Assembly: GCA_030826005.1 (NCBI GenBank)
Contig: JAPJOW010000087.1
Location: forward strand, 10,047-16,550
Direction of reading: 5' to 3'
DNA length: 6,504 nt
Source: Aliterella sp. RAGGC_92
GTDB taxonomy: Bacteria; Cyanobacteriota; Cyanobacteriia; Cyanobacteriales; Chroococcidiopsidaceae
Shown: piece after piece, positions 1 to 6,390 of the stretch
Layout: every line of letters begins with the position of its first letter
Numbering within the stretch: the first letter of the stretch is position 1
Position numbers and translations under genes: made by a program
The notes under the pieces: generated by a model
The model's database searches: none
What the model was told of the DNA's origin: nothing
Seen by the model: only the letters and a program-made list of their open reading frames with translations

Positions 1-434
1 AAGTAATCCACAATCCAATACTCGGCAATTCCTAAACTCTGATATTCTGCAAGTTTATCGATATAATCATCTTCCCAGTTAGTAGAAACAACTTCTACCG
101 CTAGTTGGATGGGCTTAGTTAAAGCGGCATAAGCTGTTACGTTGGAGTTCCACTCTACTTCCCTAACTACGCTAACATCGGGATTTCTGCCTCGTTCTTT
201 GCCGTCACTGGTGGAAGTTTTGATAATTATAGTTTGATCGACAATGTAGCTAAGATTATTGCGTCTAATTTCATCATTGAAAGCAAACAATAAAAACCTT
301 GATACATTTTTATGCGCTCTAATCGCCTCCACTTGGACAATCTCCCCGTCTACTAATTCAAAAATGCCATCGCCATCAGGGTATTGCTCAAGAAACTCGG
401 CAAAACTTAGCTTTTTAGCAGTGGTAGCCGTCAT
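1..434 (-). CDS. Uma2 family PD-(D/E)XK endonuclease-fold protein, 3' end outside window
   Basis: Translating the minus strand from the ATG at 434-432 gives 144 residues with no stop before the window edge; family members are usually about 190 residues, so roughly a quarter is missing. The start is supported by GAGG at 446-443, eight bases upstream. Visible family marks are FELVDGEIV (25-33), PDVSVV with Asp86, LAVEVVS with Glu114, DKLAEY with Lys127, and EYWIVD (138-143). Asp86, Glu114 and Lys127 are the expected metal-binding and catalytic residues of the PD-(D/E)XK fold, so the visible part looks intact. Uma2 proteins (DUF820) are greatly expanded in cyanobacteria. Their biological role is poorly established and the nuclease label rests on fold. 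It is divergent from the oxidoreductase to its right, and no partner gene is visible. The family call is confident; the function is not. Confidence 0.9.
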   Translation of the reverse strand, partial: MTATTAKKLSFAEFLEQYPDGDGIFELVDGEIVQVEAIRAHKNVSRFLLFAFNDEIRRNNLSYIVDQTIIIKTSTSDGKERGRNPDVSVVREVEWNSNVTAYAALTKPIQLAVEVVSTNWEDDYIDKLAEYQSLGIAEYWIVDY

Positions 435-808
435 AAAAATTACCTCGCGCTTTTGCAACGCTACTGGTTGCAACTGTATCTCTAAACTAATTTATTTTCA
501 GACAGCGTACCACCAAGAGCCGATTGCTAAATTAAACCAACTAATGGACGGGCAAAAAACTGACACATTCTCTCGCCCGTAAATGCAGCCGCCAACATAA
601 CACTAAAGGCAGAGATCGTACTTGCTAAAAACAATACATAATACAGGAACTTTCAATAAGCTTTAAGATTCTTTATAAATAGAAGCATTATGTTACTATC
701 TGGATGAATTAAGGGTTTGAGTGTTAATAATTGACCGCATACGCCATTTCACGGCGTTTCTATACTTTGGTGGCTGAGGAAAGGAAAGGAGTGGAGAACA
801 GCATATTC
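435..808. other. intergenic region between divergent Uma2 and oxidoreductase genes
   Basis: I see no convincing gene in these 374 bases. An open frame on the plus strand crosses the left part but overlaps the Uma2 gene and resembles no protein. The region holds the Uma2 ribosome binding site (GAGG, 446-443) and an inverted repeat TTGCAAC-N7-GTTGCAA (453-473). A weak plus-strand promoter guess is TTTCAA (651-656), 17 bases, TATAAA (674-679); the -35 matches only half the consensus. A purine-rich stretch at 781-796 precedes the preferred oxidoreductase start. Confidence 0.5.
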
Positions 809-1906
809 ATGGCACAACCAAACATTCATGTGCAGCGCAATCAGCCTCAACCGATCCGCATTGGCGTGATTGGAGTGGGCAATATGGGACAGCATCATAC
901 CCGCGTATTGAGTTTACTTAAAGATGTAGAGCTTGTTGGGGTTTCGGATATTAATGTAGAAAGGGGACTCGATACTGCAAGTAAGTACCGAGTTCGTTTT
1001 TTTGAAGACTACCAAGATTTACTACCTCATATAGACGCAGTATGTATTGCTGTTCCTACCTATTTGCATCATGCGGTGGGCATGACTTGCTTGAAAGCTG
1101 GCATTCATATTTTGATCGAAAAACCAATTGCGGCTAGTATTGCCGAAGCGGAATCTTTGGTAAATGCGGCGGCGGAGTCTCAAAGTATCTTACAAGTAGG
1201 TCATATCGAGCGCTTTAACCCAGCTTTTCAAGAACTAAGCAAAGTCCTAAAAACCGAGCAATTGCTGGCGATAGAAGCTCACCGCATGAGTCCTTACTCC
1301 GATCGCGCTAATGATGTATCAGTAGTATTAGATTTAATGATTCACGATATCGACTTGCTGCTAGAATTAGCTAATTCTCCAGTAGTTAAGCTCACAGCAA
1401 GCGGTAGCCGCGCCTGTGCAACGGAATCGGTCAATTTTGCAGCAAATACTAAACCCCGTCCTTATTTGGACTACGTGACAGCTACTTTGGGCTTTGCCAA
1501 TGGCATTGTAGCGACGCTGACGGCGAGTAAAGTTACTCATTGTAAAATCCGCCGCATTGCAGCACATTGTAAAAATTCGCTGACGGAAGCTGATTTTCTC
1601 AATAATGAAATTCTCATTCATCGGCAAACAACCGCTAATTGCATGACAGATTACGGTCAAGTGCTTTATCGTCAAGATGGTTTGATTGAAAAAGTATATA
1701 CCAGTAATATCGAGCCACTGCACGCAGAACTAGAGCATTTTGTCAACTGCGTAAGGGGTGGAAATCAGCCATCGGTAGGCGGAGAACAAGCCTTGAAAGC
1801 GTTGAGACTTGCAAGTTTAATTGAGCAGATGGCTTTAGATGGTCGCGCGTGGAAACAATCGGGAATTGATGCCAATTTTCCTAGTTGTGACATCGTTACT
1901 GTGTAG
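809..1906 (+). CDS. Gfo/Idh/MocA family NAD(P)-dependent oxidoreductase
   Basis: The protein is 365 residues if it starts at the ATG at 809. The N-terminal Rossmann fold opens with GVIGVGNMG (19-27, fingerprint glycines 22, 24 and 27) and has an acidic residue, Asp47, at the end of the second strand, which favours NAD(H). The family EKP motif with catalytic Lys is at 104-106. GHIERFNP (131-138) and DLMIHDID (175-182, His179) follow in the substrate domain. Together these resemble nucleotide-sugar dehydrogenases such as the UDP-N-acetylglucosamine 3-dehydrogenase group, but I infer only a sugar or cyclitol substrate. The frame stays open to a TTG at 731 and has a GTG at 791. I prefer 809 because it begins just before the conserved domain and has GGAG at 793-796, although the spacing of 12 is long. 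The next gene starts 59 bases downstream on the same strand, so the two may be co-transcribed. Confidence 0.9.
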   Translation: MAQPNIHVQRNQPQPIRIGVIGVGNMGQHHTRVLSLLKDVELVGVSDINVERGLDTASKYRVRFFEDYQDLLPHIDAVCIAVPTYLHHAVGMTCLKAGIHILIEKPIAASIAEAESLVNAAAESQSILQVGHIERFNPAFQELSKVLKTEQLLAIEAHRMSPYSDRANDVSVVLDLMIHDIDLLLELANSPVVKLTASGSRACATESVNFAANTKPRPYLDYVTATLGFANGIVATLTASKVTHCKIRRIAAHCKNSLTEADFLNNEILIHRQTTANCMTDYGQVLYRQDGLIEKVYTSNIEPLHAELEHFVNCVRGGNQPSVGGEQALKALRLASLIEQMALDGRAWKQSGIDANFPSCDIVTV

Positions 1907-1965
1907 AAGCGATTAGAATTAAGGCGGACGGATTAGAAATCTACCAACTAGAGGAAATTAGCCTC

Positions 1966-2106
1966 ATGTCTGACTTGAATCGTGGAATTATGAAGTTCAA
2001 GGGCGCAGATACCCCAAAAGCAGTAACGATTTCTACCGTGCTGATTTTAGGGGCGATCGCGTTTTTGATTATTTGGGCATTAAAATCTGCTTACGCAGTT
2101 AATTAA
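1966..2106 (+). CDS. small single-pass membrane protein, 46 residues
   Basis: An ATG at 1966 opens a 46-codon frame ending in TAA at 2106, with GAGGAA at 1951-1956 nine bases upstream. Residues 1-19 are polar with Lys10, Lys12 and Lys18; residues 20-39 form one uninterrupted hydrophobic helix ending in IIWAL; a short tail (40-46) follows. Having no cleavage site or charged residue in the helix, it is probably an integral membrane subunit or small accessory peptide, of the size of the small subunits of photosynthetic and NDH-1 complexes. I do not recognise it as any named one. A strong terminator 20 bases after the stop, a good ribosome binding site and an in-frame HIP1 site (2053-2060) support a real gene. 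It may share a transcript with the oxidoreductase upstream or have its own promoter in the 59-base gap. Confidence 0.8.
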   Translation: MSDLNRGIMKFKGADTPKAVTISTVLILGAIAFLIIWALKSAYAVN

Positions 2107-2126
2107 TGTCGGCGCTAATTTAGTGC

Positions 2127-2155
2127 AAAAACCCGCCTAATATAGGCGGGTTTTT
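2127..2155 (+). terminator. intrinsic terminator after the small membrane protein gene
   Basis: A perfect 13-bp stem (AAAAACCCGCCTA, 2127-2139, with its complement at 2143-2155) closes on a 3-base ATA loop. The GC core is six pairs and the right arm ends in five T. It starts 20 bases after the stop of the 46-residue gene. Because the left arm begins with five A, the hairpin can work in both directions and could also stop leftward transcription from ribBA. Confidence 0.9.
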
Positions 2156-2207
2156 GATTTGAATATAGTTTAAATAGAAAGGCGATCGTTCTAAAATACC
2201 TATTACA

Positions 2208-2352
2208 CCTAGGGTTGAAAAGAGTAAGTTTTTCAGCTAAAGCGTACCCCGCCTAGGATTGAAAAGAGCAAGTTTTTTAGCTAAAGCGTACCCCGCCTAG
2301 GGTTGAAAAGAGTAAGTTTTTTAGCTAAAGCGTACCCCGCCTAGGGTTGAAA
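2208..2352. repeat. 44-bp tandem repeat, three full units plus a 13-base partial unit
   Basis: Full units lie at 2208-2251, 2252-2295 and 2296-2339, each starting CCTAGG and ending GCGTACCCCG. Unit 1 differs from unit 3 at one base (position 27) and unit 2 differs from unit 3 at two (positions 7 and 18). A fourth unit matches for 13 bases (2340-2352) and then changes into the dispersed repeat. Units abut directly, with no spacers. The near identity points to recent duplication. Confidence 0.95.
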
Positions 2353-2419
2353 CCCCAGGCTAATAGCTCAAGTCGGCTCAAGCCGACTAAAGAAAAAAGA
2401 ATTAAACTTTTGTAAGAGG
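2340..2419. repeat. dispersed hairpin repeat, copy 1
   Basis: This 80-base block matches 6312-6390. The first 49 bases align without gaps and differ at five positions. It folds into two hairpins: 2340-2359, a 9-pair arm with one internal mismatch, and 2371-2388, AGTCGGCT and AGCCGACT around a 2-base loop. An A-rich linker and the tail CTTTTGTAAGAGG (2407-2419) follow. The flanks are not T-rich in the right place for an intrinsic terminator on either strand. Confidence 0.85.
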
Positions 2420-2513
2420 TTTAGTTAAGCTTATTGGTTCAGAGTTAAAACCCTAGGTGGGCTAGGATAGTTTTCTCATCAATTAATTAGACCTCTTTGG
2501 CTTTTACAAGCTG

Positions 2514-4193
2514 CTAACAGCCGTAGCAATAGATTTTTTGAGTTTCCAACCGATCGCAAATGGCAGAAGGTAAACTATCGGTACTTAGGATCTGACGATC
2601 TAAATTAACTTGCAAGCTACTTAATGGATCGATTCCTGGAGAAACTAAAAACTCTAACTTTTCTAAAAACGCCCAATTAGCGAGATCGTCCAAAATTTGA
2701 GAAATTGCTTTTACATAAGGATGCTCGGCGTTTTTGTACCAATCAATAGCAGCAACTTTTGCTTGATCGAAGCCTAAATGTACCGTTAGCGATGGTTCGC
2801 TAAATAAAGCGATCGCCACTGGTCTTGCTTCTTCTTGCAATAATAAGTCAGACTTGCGCGCTAAATTTCGCAGTTTCTCTAAGCGATCGTAGCGTTCGGT
2901 TACAGATAATGGCTCATCTTTCCAGTGCAGTGCTACGGTAACTAAGTAAGTCTGCAACAGCATATGACCTAGCTTTTCTGCCTTGGTAGCTAAATAAATC
3001 GAGTTGTAATCTGTGGCTTCGATTAACAATGGCAATCTATCCGTTACTTCTAATCCATAACCTTTTAACCCGGCAATTTTGCGCGGATTATTGGTAATTA
3101 AGCGAATCCTCTCTACGCCCAAATCGTTTAAAATTTGCGCTCCTACCCCGTAATTACGCAAATCGGCAGGAAAACCCAAGCGTTCGTTAGCTTCTACCGT
3201 ATCTAGCCCCATATCTTGCAACGAGTAGGCTTTGAGCTTATTAATTAGCCCAATTCCCCGTCCTTCTTGCCGCAAATAGACTACTACACCAAGACCTGCA
3301 TTTTCAATCATTTTTAATGCTGCTTGCAACTGCATTCTACAATCGCAACGCAAAGAACCCAAAGCGTCCCCCGTCAAACATTCTGAGTGCATCCGCACCA
3401 TTACAGTTTTATCGGCAAAATCTGCGGGTTCGCCTTTAACGATCGCCACGTGTTCGGAATCATCTAAAATATTGCGGTAAGCATAAATATAAAACTGTCC
3501 AAATTGCGTTGGTAATTTTGTCACCGTTTCCCGACGGACAAACCGCTCGTATTTGAGACGATAACTAATTAAGTCAGCGATGCTAATAATTTTTAATTTA
3601 TGAACTTTGGCATACTCTACTAATTGTGGCAAACGCGCCATTGAGCCATCAGGGTTTTGAATTTCGCAAATTACCCCGGCGGGATACAATCCTGCTAGTT
3701 GCGCCAAATCTACCCCAGCTTCCGTATGTCCAGCCCGTTTTAACACACCTCCCTCCCGCGCCCGGAGAGGAAAAATATGACCGGGACGGTGTAAATCTCT
3801 AGGTTTTGTAGTGGGATTAATCGTAACTTGAATTGTGCGGGCGCGATCTTCGGCGGATATACCTGTAGTTACGCCCAAAGCTGGGGAAGCATCAATACTT
3901 ACAGTAAAGGCTGTTTGATTGCTATCGGTAGTATTTGTAACCATCAAAGGCAAATCTAATTCGTCCAATCGTTCGCCAGTCATCGCTAGACAAATTAATC
4001 CTCGTGCCTCTACTGCCATAAAATTAATCGTATCAGGCGTAGCAAACTGAGCAGCACAAATTAAGTCCCCTTCATTTTCCCGGCTCTCATCATCCACTAC
4101 CACCAACATTCGCCCGGCTTTGAGGTCTGCTAAAGCGTCTTCTATAGAATCGAACTGAAATGGTTGTTTTAAAGCAGTTGTAGGCTGTTGCAC
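2514..4193 (-). CDS. ribBA: bifunctional 3,4-dihydroxy-2-butanone-4-phosphate synthase / GTP cyclohydrolase II
   Basis: This 559-residue cytoplasmic enzyme makes both precursors of riboflavin: dihydroxybutanone phosphate from ribulose 5-phosphate, and diaminohydroxy-ribosylaminopyrimidine phosphate from GTP. The RibB half (about 12-212) shows the acidic loop DDESRENEGD (34-43) and GHTEAGVDLA (155-164) with His156. The RibA half (about 217-414) has the zinc cysteines Cys272, Cys283 and Cys285, YLRQEGRGIGL (306-316), DTVEAN (331-336) and ITNNPRKI (366-373). All key residues are present. About 145 residues follow the usual RibA end (near LGHMLLQ); such an extension is typical of cyanobacterial RibBA and its role is unknown to me. 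The start is GTG (4193-4191), chosen because it gives the usual short lead into the RibB domain; I see no clear Shine-Dalgarno sequence. It is divergent from the methyltransferase, and I see no FMN riboswitch in the 107-base leader region. Confidence 0.97.
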   Translation of the reverse strand: MQQPTTALKQPFQFDSIEDALADLKAGRMLVVVDDESRENEGDLICAAQFATPDTINFMAVEARGLICLAMTGERLDELDLPLMVTNTTDSNQTAFTVSIDASPALGVTTGISAEDRARTIQVTINPTTKPRDLHRPGHIFPLRAREGGVLKRAGHTEAGVDLAQLAGLYPAGVICEIQNPDGSMARLPQLVEYAKVHKLKIISIADLISYRLKYERFVRRETVTKLPTQFGQFYIYAYRNILDDSEHVAIVKGEPADFADKTVMVRMHSECLTGDALGSLRCDCRMQLQAALKMIENAGLGVVVYLRQEGRGIGLINKLKAYSLQDMGLDTVEANERLGFPADLRNYGVGAQILNDLGVERIRLITNNPRKIAGLKGYGLEVTDRLPLLIEATDYNSIYLATKAEKLGHMLLQTYLVTVALHWKDEPLSVTERYDRLEKLRNLARKSDLLLQEEARPVAIALFSEPSLTVHLGFDQAKVAAIDWYKNAEHPYVKAISQILDDLANWAFLEKLEFLVSPGIDPLSSLQVNLDRQILSTDSLPSAICDRLETQKIYCYGC

Positions 4194-4300
4194 GGAGTAT
4201 TACAAGTAAAGTAAAACGTGAAGTTTCTTGAAGCTTAGATTAATTTGATTGTAGCCTGTTTCTACTAGGGCGAGATTCCCGACTAGCGAAGTTTAAGTAA
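4194..4300. promoter_or_regulatory. divergent ribBA / methyltransferase promoter region
   Basis: These 107 bases must carry the 5' signals of both divergent genes. A 16-base near-palindrome, AAGTTTCTTGAAGCTT (4221-4236), pairs at all seven arm positions with one G-T wobble around TT and lies 28 bases upstream of the ribBA start. A possible minus-strand -10, TACAAT (4253-4248), has no recognisable -35. Neither start codon has a strong Shine-Dalgarno sequence. The exact promoters are not resolved. Confidence 0.45.
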
Positions 4301-5116
4301 ATGCAATTCAACGATGCGATCGCGCTTTTAGGTAAACCGTACTTTCAAACGCATAATTGCGCGCTTTACAATCAAGATTGTTTAGCAGCAATGGCACTCC
4401 TACCAAGCCTATCAATTAATTTAACCGTTACTAGCCCACCTTATAACATTGGCAAAGAGTACGAAAAACCTTTGCTACTAGCGAATTATCTTCATTGGTG
4501 TCAAAAATGGATCGCTCAAATTCACCGAGTTACCGTACTAAATGGAGCTTTTTGGTTGAATTTGGGGTATTTATCTTTGCCTCATCATGCTAAAGCAATT
4601 CCGATCGCTTATTTACTTTGGGACAAAGTACCATTTTATTTAATTCAAGAAATTGTCTGGCATTATCAAGCGGGAGTAGCGGGGAGTAAGTTTTTCTCAC
4701 CGCGCAACGAAAAGTTTTTATGGTACGTCAAAAATTCTCAAGATTATATTTTTAATCTTGACGACATCCGCGATCCAAACGTTAAATACCCCAACCAAAA
4801 AAAGCACGGAAAAATCAAAGTAAACTTAAAAGGCAAAAATCCCACAGATGTTTGGGAGTTTTCCAAAGTTACCTCCGGTAAAAACCGCTCCTCAAAAGAA
4901 CGTACCTCACACCCCGCCCAATTTCCCATCGCCGTAATTGAAAGAATTATCAAAGCCTCATCCCATCCCCAAGATATTGTTTTAGATCCGTTTATGGGTT
5001 CGGGAACTACCGCCGTTGTAGCTTTAAATTTGCAACGCTGTACGATTGGGTTTGAAATTCGCGAATCCTATTGCGAGATTGCGGCGCAGAGAATTGAGAA
5101 ATATCTCAAGCTATAG
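4301..5116 (+). CDS. beta-class DNA amino-methyltransferase (N4-cytosine or N6-adenine), apparently orphan
   Basis: This 271-residue protein would transfer a methyl group from S-adenosylmethionine to an exocyclic base nitrogen in DNA. Catalytic motif IV, TSPPYN (44-49), is near the N-terminus and the AdoMet-binding motif I, DPFMGSGTT (229-237), near the C-terminus. This order defines the beta class, with the target-recognition region between them (about 140-200, basic and Lys-rich). HPAQFP (204-209) and GFEI (250-253) are also family-typical. Ser before PPY is more common in N4-cytosine enzymes, but the motif does not settle the base. I infer a possible GGCC specificity by analogy with the conserved cyanobacterial GGCC N4-cytosine methyltransferase (M.Ssp6803II in Synechocystis). 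No restriction gene is adjacent, so it is probably solitary. The ATG at 4301 lacks a clear ribosome binding site; the next ATG (4391) would leave only 13 residues before motif IV. Confidence 0.92.
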   Translation: MQFNDAIALLGKPYFQTHNCALYNQDCLAAMALLPSLSINLTVTSPPYNIGKEYEKPLLLANYLHWCQKWIAQIHRVTVLNGAFWLNLGYLSLPHHAKAIPIAYLLWDKVPFYLIQEIVWHYQAGVAGSKFFSPRNEKFLWYVKNSQDYIFNLDDIRDPNVKYPNQKKHGKIKVNLKGKNPTDVWEFSKVTSGKNRSSKERTSHPAQFPIAVIERIIKASSHPQDIVLDPFMGSGTTAVVALNLQRCTIGFEIRESYCEIAAQRIEKYLKL

Positions 5117-5124
5117 AAAGCTAA

Positions 5125-5138
5125 AATGCGATCGCATT
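5125..5138. other. 14-bp palindrome extending a HIP1 octamer
   Basis: AATGCGATCGCATT is a perfect palindrome containing the HIP1 octamer at 5128-5135. It begins nine bases after the methyltransferase stop. No T-run follows, so it is not a standard intrinsic terminator. The other HIP1 octamers in the window are at 2053, 2809, 4316 and 5619, all inside genes. Confidence 0.6.
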
Positions 5139-5168
5139 ACTACAATTGTACCTTTTTACGCAAAAACC

Positions 5169-5197
5169 TTGCTCACAGAACCACAACCTGATATAGA
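5169..5197 (+). promoter_or_regulatory. candidate sigma-70-type promoter for argC
   Basis: TTGCTC (5169-5174) and TATAGA (5192-5197) are separated by 17 bases, matching the consensus at three and four of six positions. An overlapping TAGAAT (5194-5199) could serve instead at a spacing of 19. Transcription would begin about 45 bases before the argC ATG. This would let argC be expressed independently of the methyltransferase, which ends 132 bases upstream. Confidence 0.35.
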
Positions 5198-5248
5198 ATT
5201 TGGCAAAAGTTAAATTTTTTTAGTCAAAACTCCTAAAGGTTAACAATT

Positions 5249-6307
5249 ATGGGTGATTTAAGGCGCGTATCGGTTGGTATTGTAGGCGCGTCGGGTTACG
5301 GAGGGGTGCAGCTAGTAAGACTATTGATGGATCACCCAGGATTAGAACTTACCTATTTAGGCGGTGAAAGCAGCGCCGGTAAGCCTTTTGCCGATCTTTA
5401 CCCTCATTTAGGGCATCTTGTCAAGCGCCAAATTGAAGCTGTCGATCCTGTCGAGATAGCAGAACGTTGTGAAGTAGTATTTTTATCATTGCCCAATGGT
5501 TTGGCGTGTCAAATAGCGCCAGTATTAATCGAGAAAGGTTGTAAAGTGCTGGACTTGTCCGCCGATTATAGGTTTACGAATTTAGACACCTATACATCGT
5601 GGTATGGGAAAGAAAGGAGCGATCGCGATATTGCCAGTAAAGCAGTTTACGGTTTACCCGAACTATACCGAAATCGCATTGCTGATAGTTCGTTAATTGG
5701 TTGTGCGGGGTGCTATCCTACAGCGAGTTTACTAGCACTTTCACCTTTACTCAAACAAGGCTTAATCGTCCCAGAAACAGCAATTATCGATGCCAAATCG
5801 GGGACTTCAGGCGGTGGAAGACAAGCAAAAACCAATATGCTATTAGCCGAAGCCGACAACTCTATAGGAGCATACGGCGTAGCGCGTCACCGTCACACCC
5901 CAGAGATCGAGCAAGTTTGCAGCGATTTAGCTGGATTTGAAGTAACAATTCAATTTACACCGCATTTAATGCCAATGGTGCGAGGAATTTTAGCAACAGT
6001 TTATGCAACGTTACGAGATCCGGGATTAGTTAGAGAAGACTTAATGACAATTTACACAGCCTTTTATCGTAATTCCCCTTGGGTAACAGTGTGCGAAAGC
6101 GGCGTATATCCCCAAACCAAGTGGGCGTGTGGCAGTAACCTTTGTTACATCGGCATAGAAGTAGATCCGCGTACCGGGAGAGCGATCGTCATGTCCGCCA
6201 TTGATAACTTAATCAAAGGACAAGCAGGGCAAGCGATTCAGTGTTTAAACATTATGATGGGATGGGATGAAACTTTAGGATTACCCAAACTAGGATTTTA
6301 CCCTTAG
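5249..6307 (+). CDS. argC: N-acetyl-gamma-glutamyl-phosphate reductase
   Basis: This 352-residue cytoplasmic enzyme catalyses the third step of arginine biosynthesis, the NADPH-dependent reduction of N-acetylglutamyl 5-phosphate to N-acetylglutamate 5-semialdehyde. The N-terminal Rossmann motif is GIVGASGYGG (10-19). The active-site cysteine is Cys155 in GCAGCYPT (151-158). SGTSGGGR (184-191) and RHRHTPEIEQ (213-222) follow; by spacing from Cys155, His214 is the likely catalytic histidine. NLIKGQAGQAIQ (320-331) is the conserved C-terminal signature. The length fits the long (type 1) ArgC form and nothing appears missing. The ATG at 5249 is preceded by AAAGG (5235-5239) at a spacing of nine. 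No other arg gene is in the window, as usual for cyanobacteria, where arginine genes are scattered. A dispersed repeat begins four bases after the stop codon. Confidence 0.97.
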   Translation: MGDLRRVSVGIVGASGYGGVQLVRLLMDHPGLELTYLGGESSAGKPFADLYPHLGHLVKRQIEAVDPVEIAERCEVVFLSLPNGLACQIAPVLIEKGCKVLDLSADYRFTNLDTYTSWYGKERSDRDIASKAVYGLPELYRNRIADSSLIGCAGCYPTASLLALSPLLKQGLIVPETAIIDAKSGTSGGGRQAKTNMLLAEADNSIGAYGVARHRHTPEIEQVCSDLAGFEVTIQFTPHLMPMVRGILATVYATLRDPGLVREDLMTIYTAFYRNSPWVTVCESGVYPQTKWACGSNLCYIGIEVDPRTGRAIVMSAIDNLIKGQAGQAIQCLNIMMGWDETLGLPKLGFYP

Positions 6308-6311
6308 TCCG

Positions 6312-6390
6312 CCTAGGGTTAAAACCCAAGGCTAGTAGCTAAAGTCGGCTTAAGCCGACTGAAGAAAAAGTTTTAGACTTTTGCAAGAGG
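6312..6390. repeat. dispersed hairpin repeat, copy 2, directly after argC
   Basis: This is the second copy of the block at 2340-2419, in the same orientation. The first hairpin is at 6312-6331, with arms CCTAGGGTT and AACCCAAGG carrying one mismatch. The second, AGTCGGCTTAAGCCGACT (6343-6360), is a perfect 18-bp palindrome. The tail is ACTTTTGCAAGAGG (6377-6390). As the first structure after argC it may protect the mRNA 3' end, but no T-run follows the stems. Confidence 0.85.

Larger units (their letters stand above)
2206..2459. mobile_element. possible MITE-like composite repeat element bounded by 11-bp inverted repeats
   Basis: CACCTAGGGTT (2206-2216) and its exact reverse complement AACCCTAGGTG (2449-2459) bound a 254-base block without coding capacity. 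Inside are three 44-bp tandem units and one copy of a dispersed hairpin repeat. The size, terminal inverted repeats and lack of genes suit a non-autonomous element. I see no clear target-site duplication, and the left end is also the start of the internal repeat unit, so the boundary may be a coincidence of repeat structure. Confidence 0.4.

Noticed and set aside
259..582. Plus-strand open frame of 107 codons
   Set aside because: It lies mostly antisense to the well-supported Uma2 gene, has no ribosome binding site and its composition resembles no protein family.
731..808. Longer N-terminus of the oxidoreductase starting at TTG 731 or GTG 791
   Set aside because: The added residues resemble no part of the family, TTG is a rare start, and the ATG at 809 already gives a full-length protein. 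GTG 791 remains possible.
1367..1723. Minus-strand open frame inside the oxidoreductase gene
   Set aside because: Cysteine-rich, unrecognisable translation wholly antisense to a conserved gene; a shadow frame.
2208..2352. CRISPR array
   Set aside because: The 44-bp units abut each other with no variable spacers and no cas genes are near.
2371..2388. Intrinsic terminator for ribBA or the small membrane gene
   Set aside because: The stem is followed by A-rich sequence on the plus strand, and on the minus strand the T-rich stretch comes before the stem. The real terminator is at 2127-2155.
4251..4265. NtcA-type binding site upstream of the methyltransferase
   Set aside because: The sequence is GTA-N9-TAC, one base longer than the GTA-N8-TAC consensus, with no suitably placed -10.
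4744..4953. Minus-strand open frame inside the methyltransferase gene
   Set aside because: Shadow of the methyltransferase reading frame, with no start signal.
5701..5940. Plus-strand open frame inside argC
   Set aside because: Alternative frame of argC over its most conserved region; no independent support.
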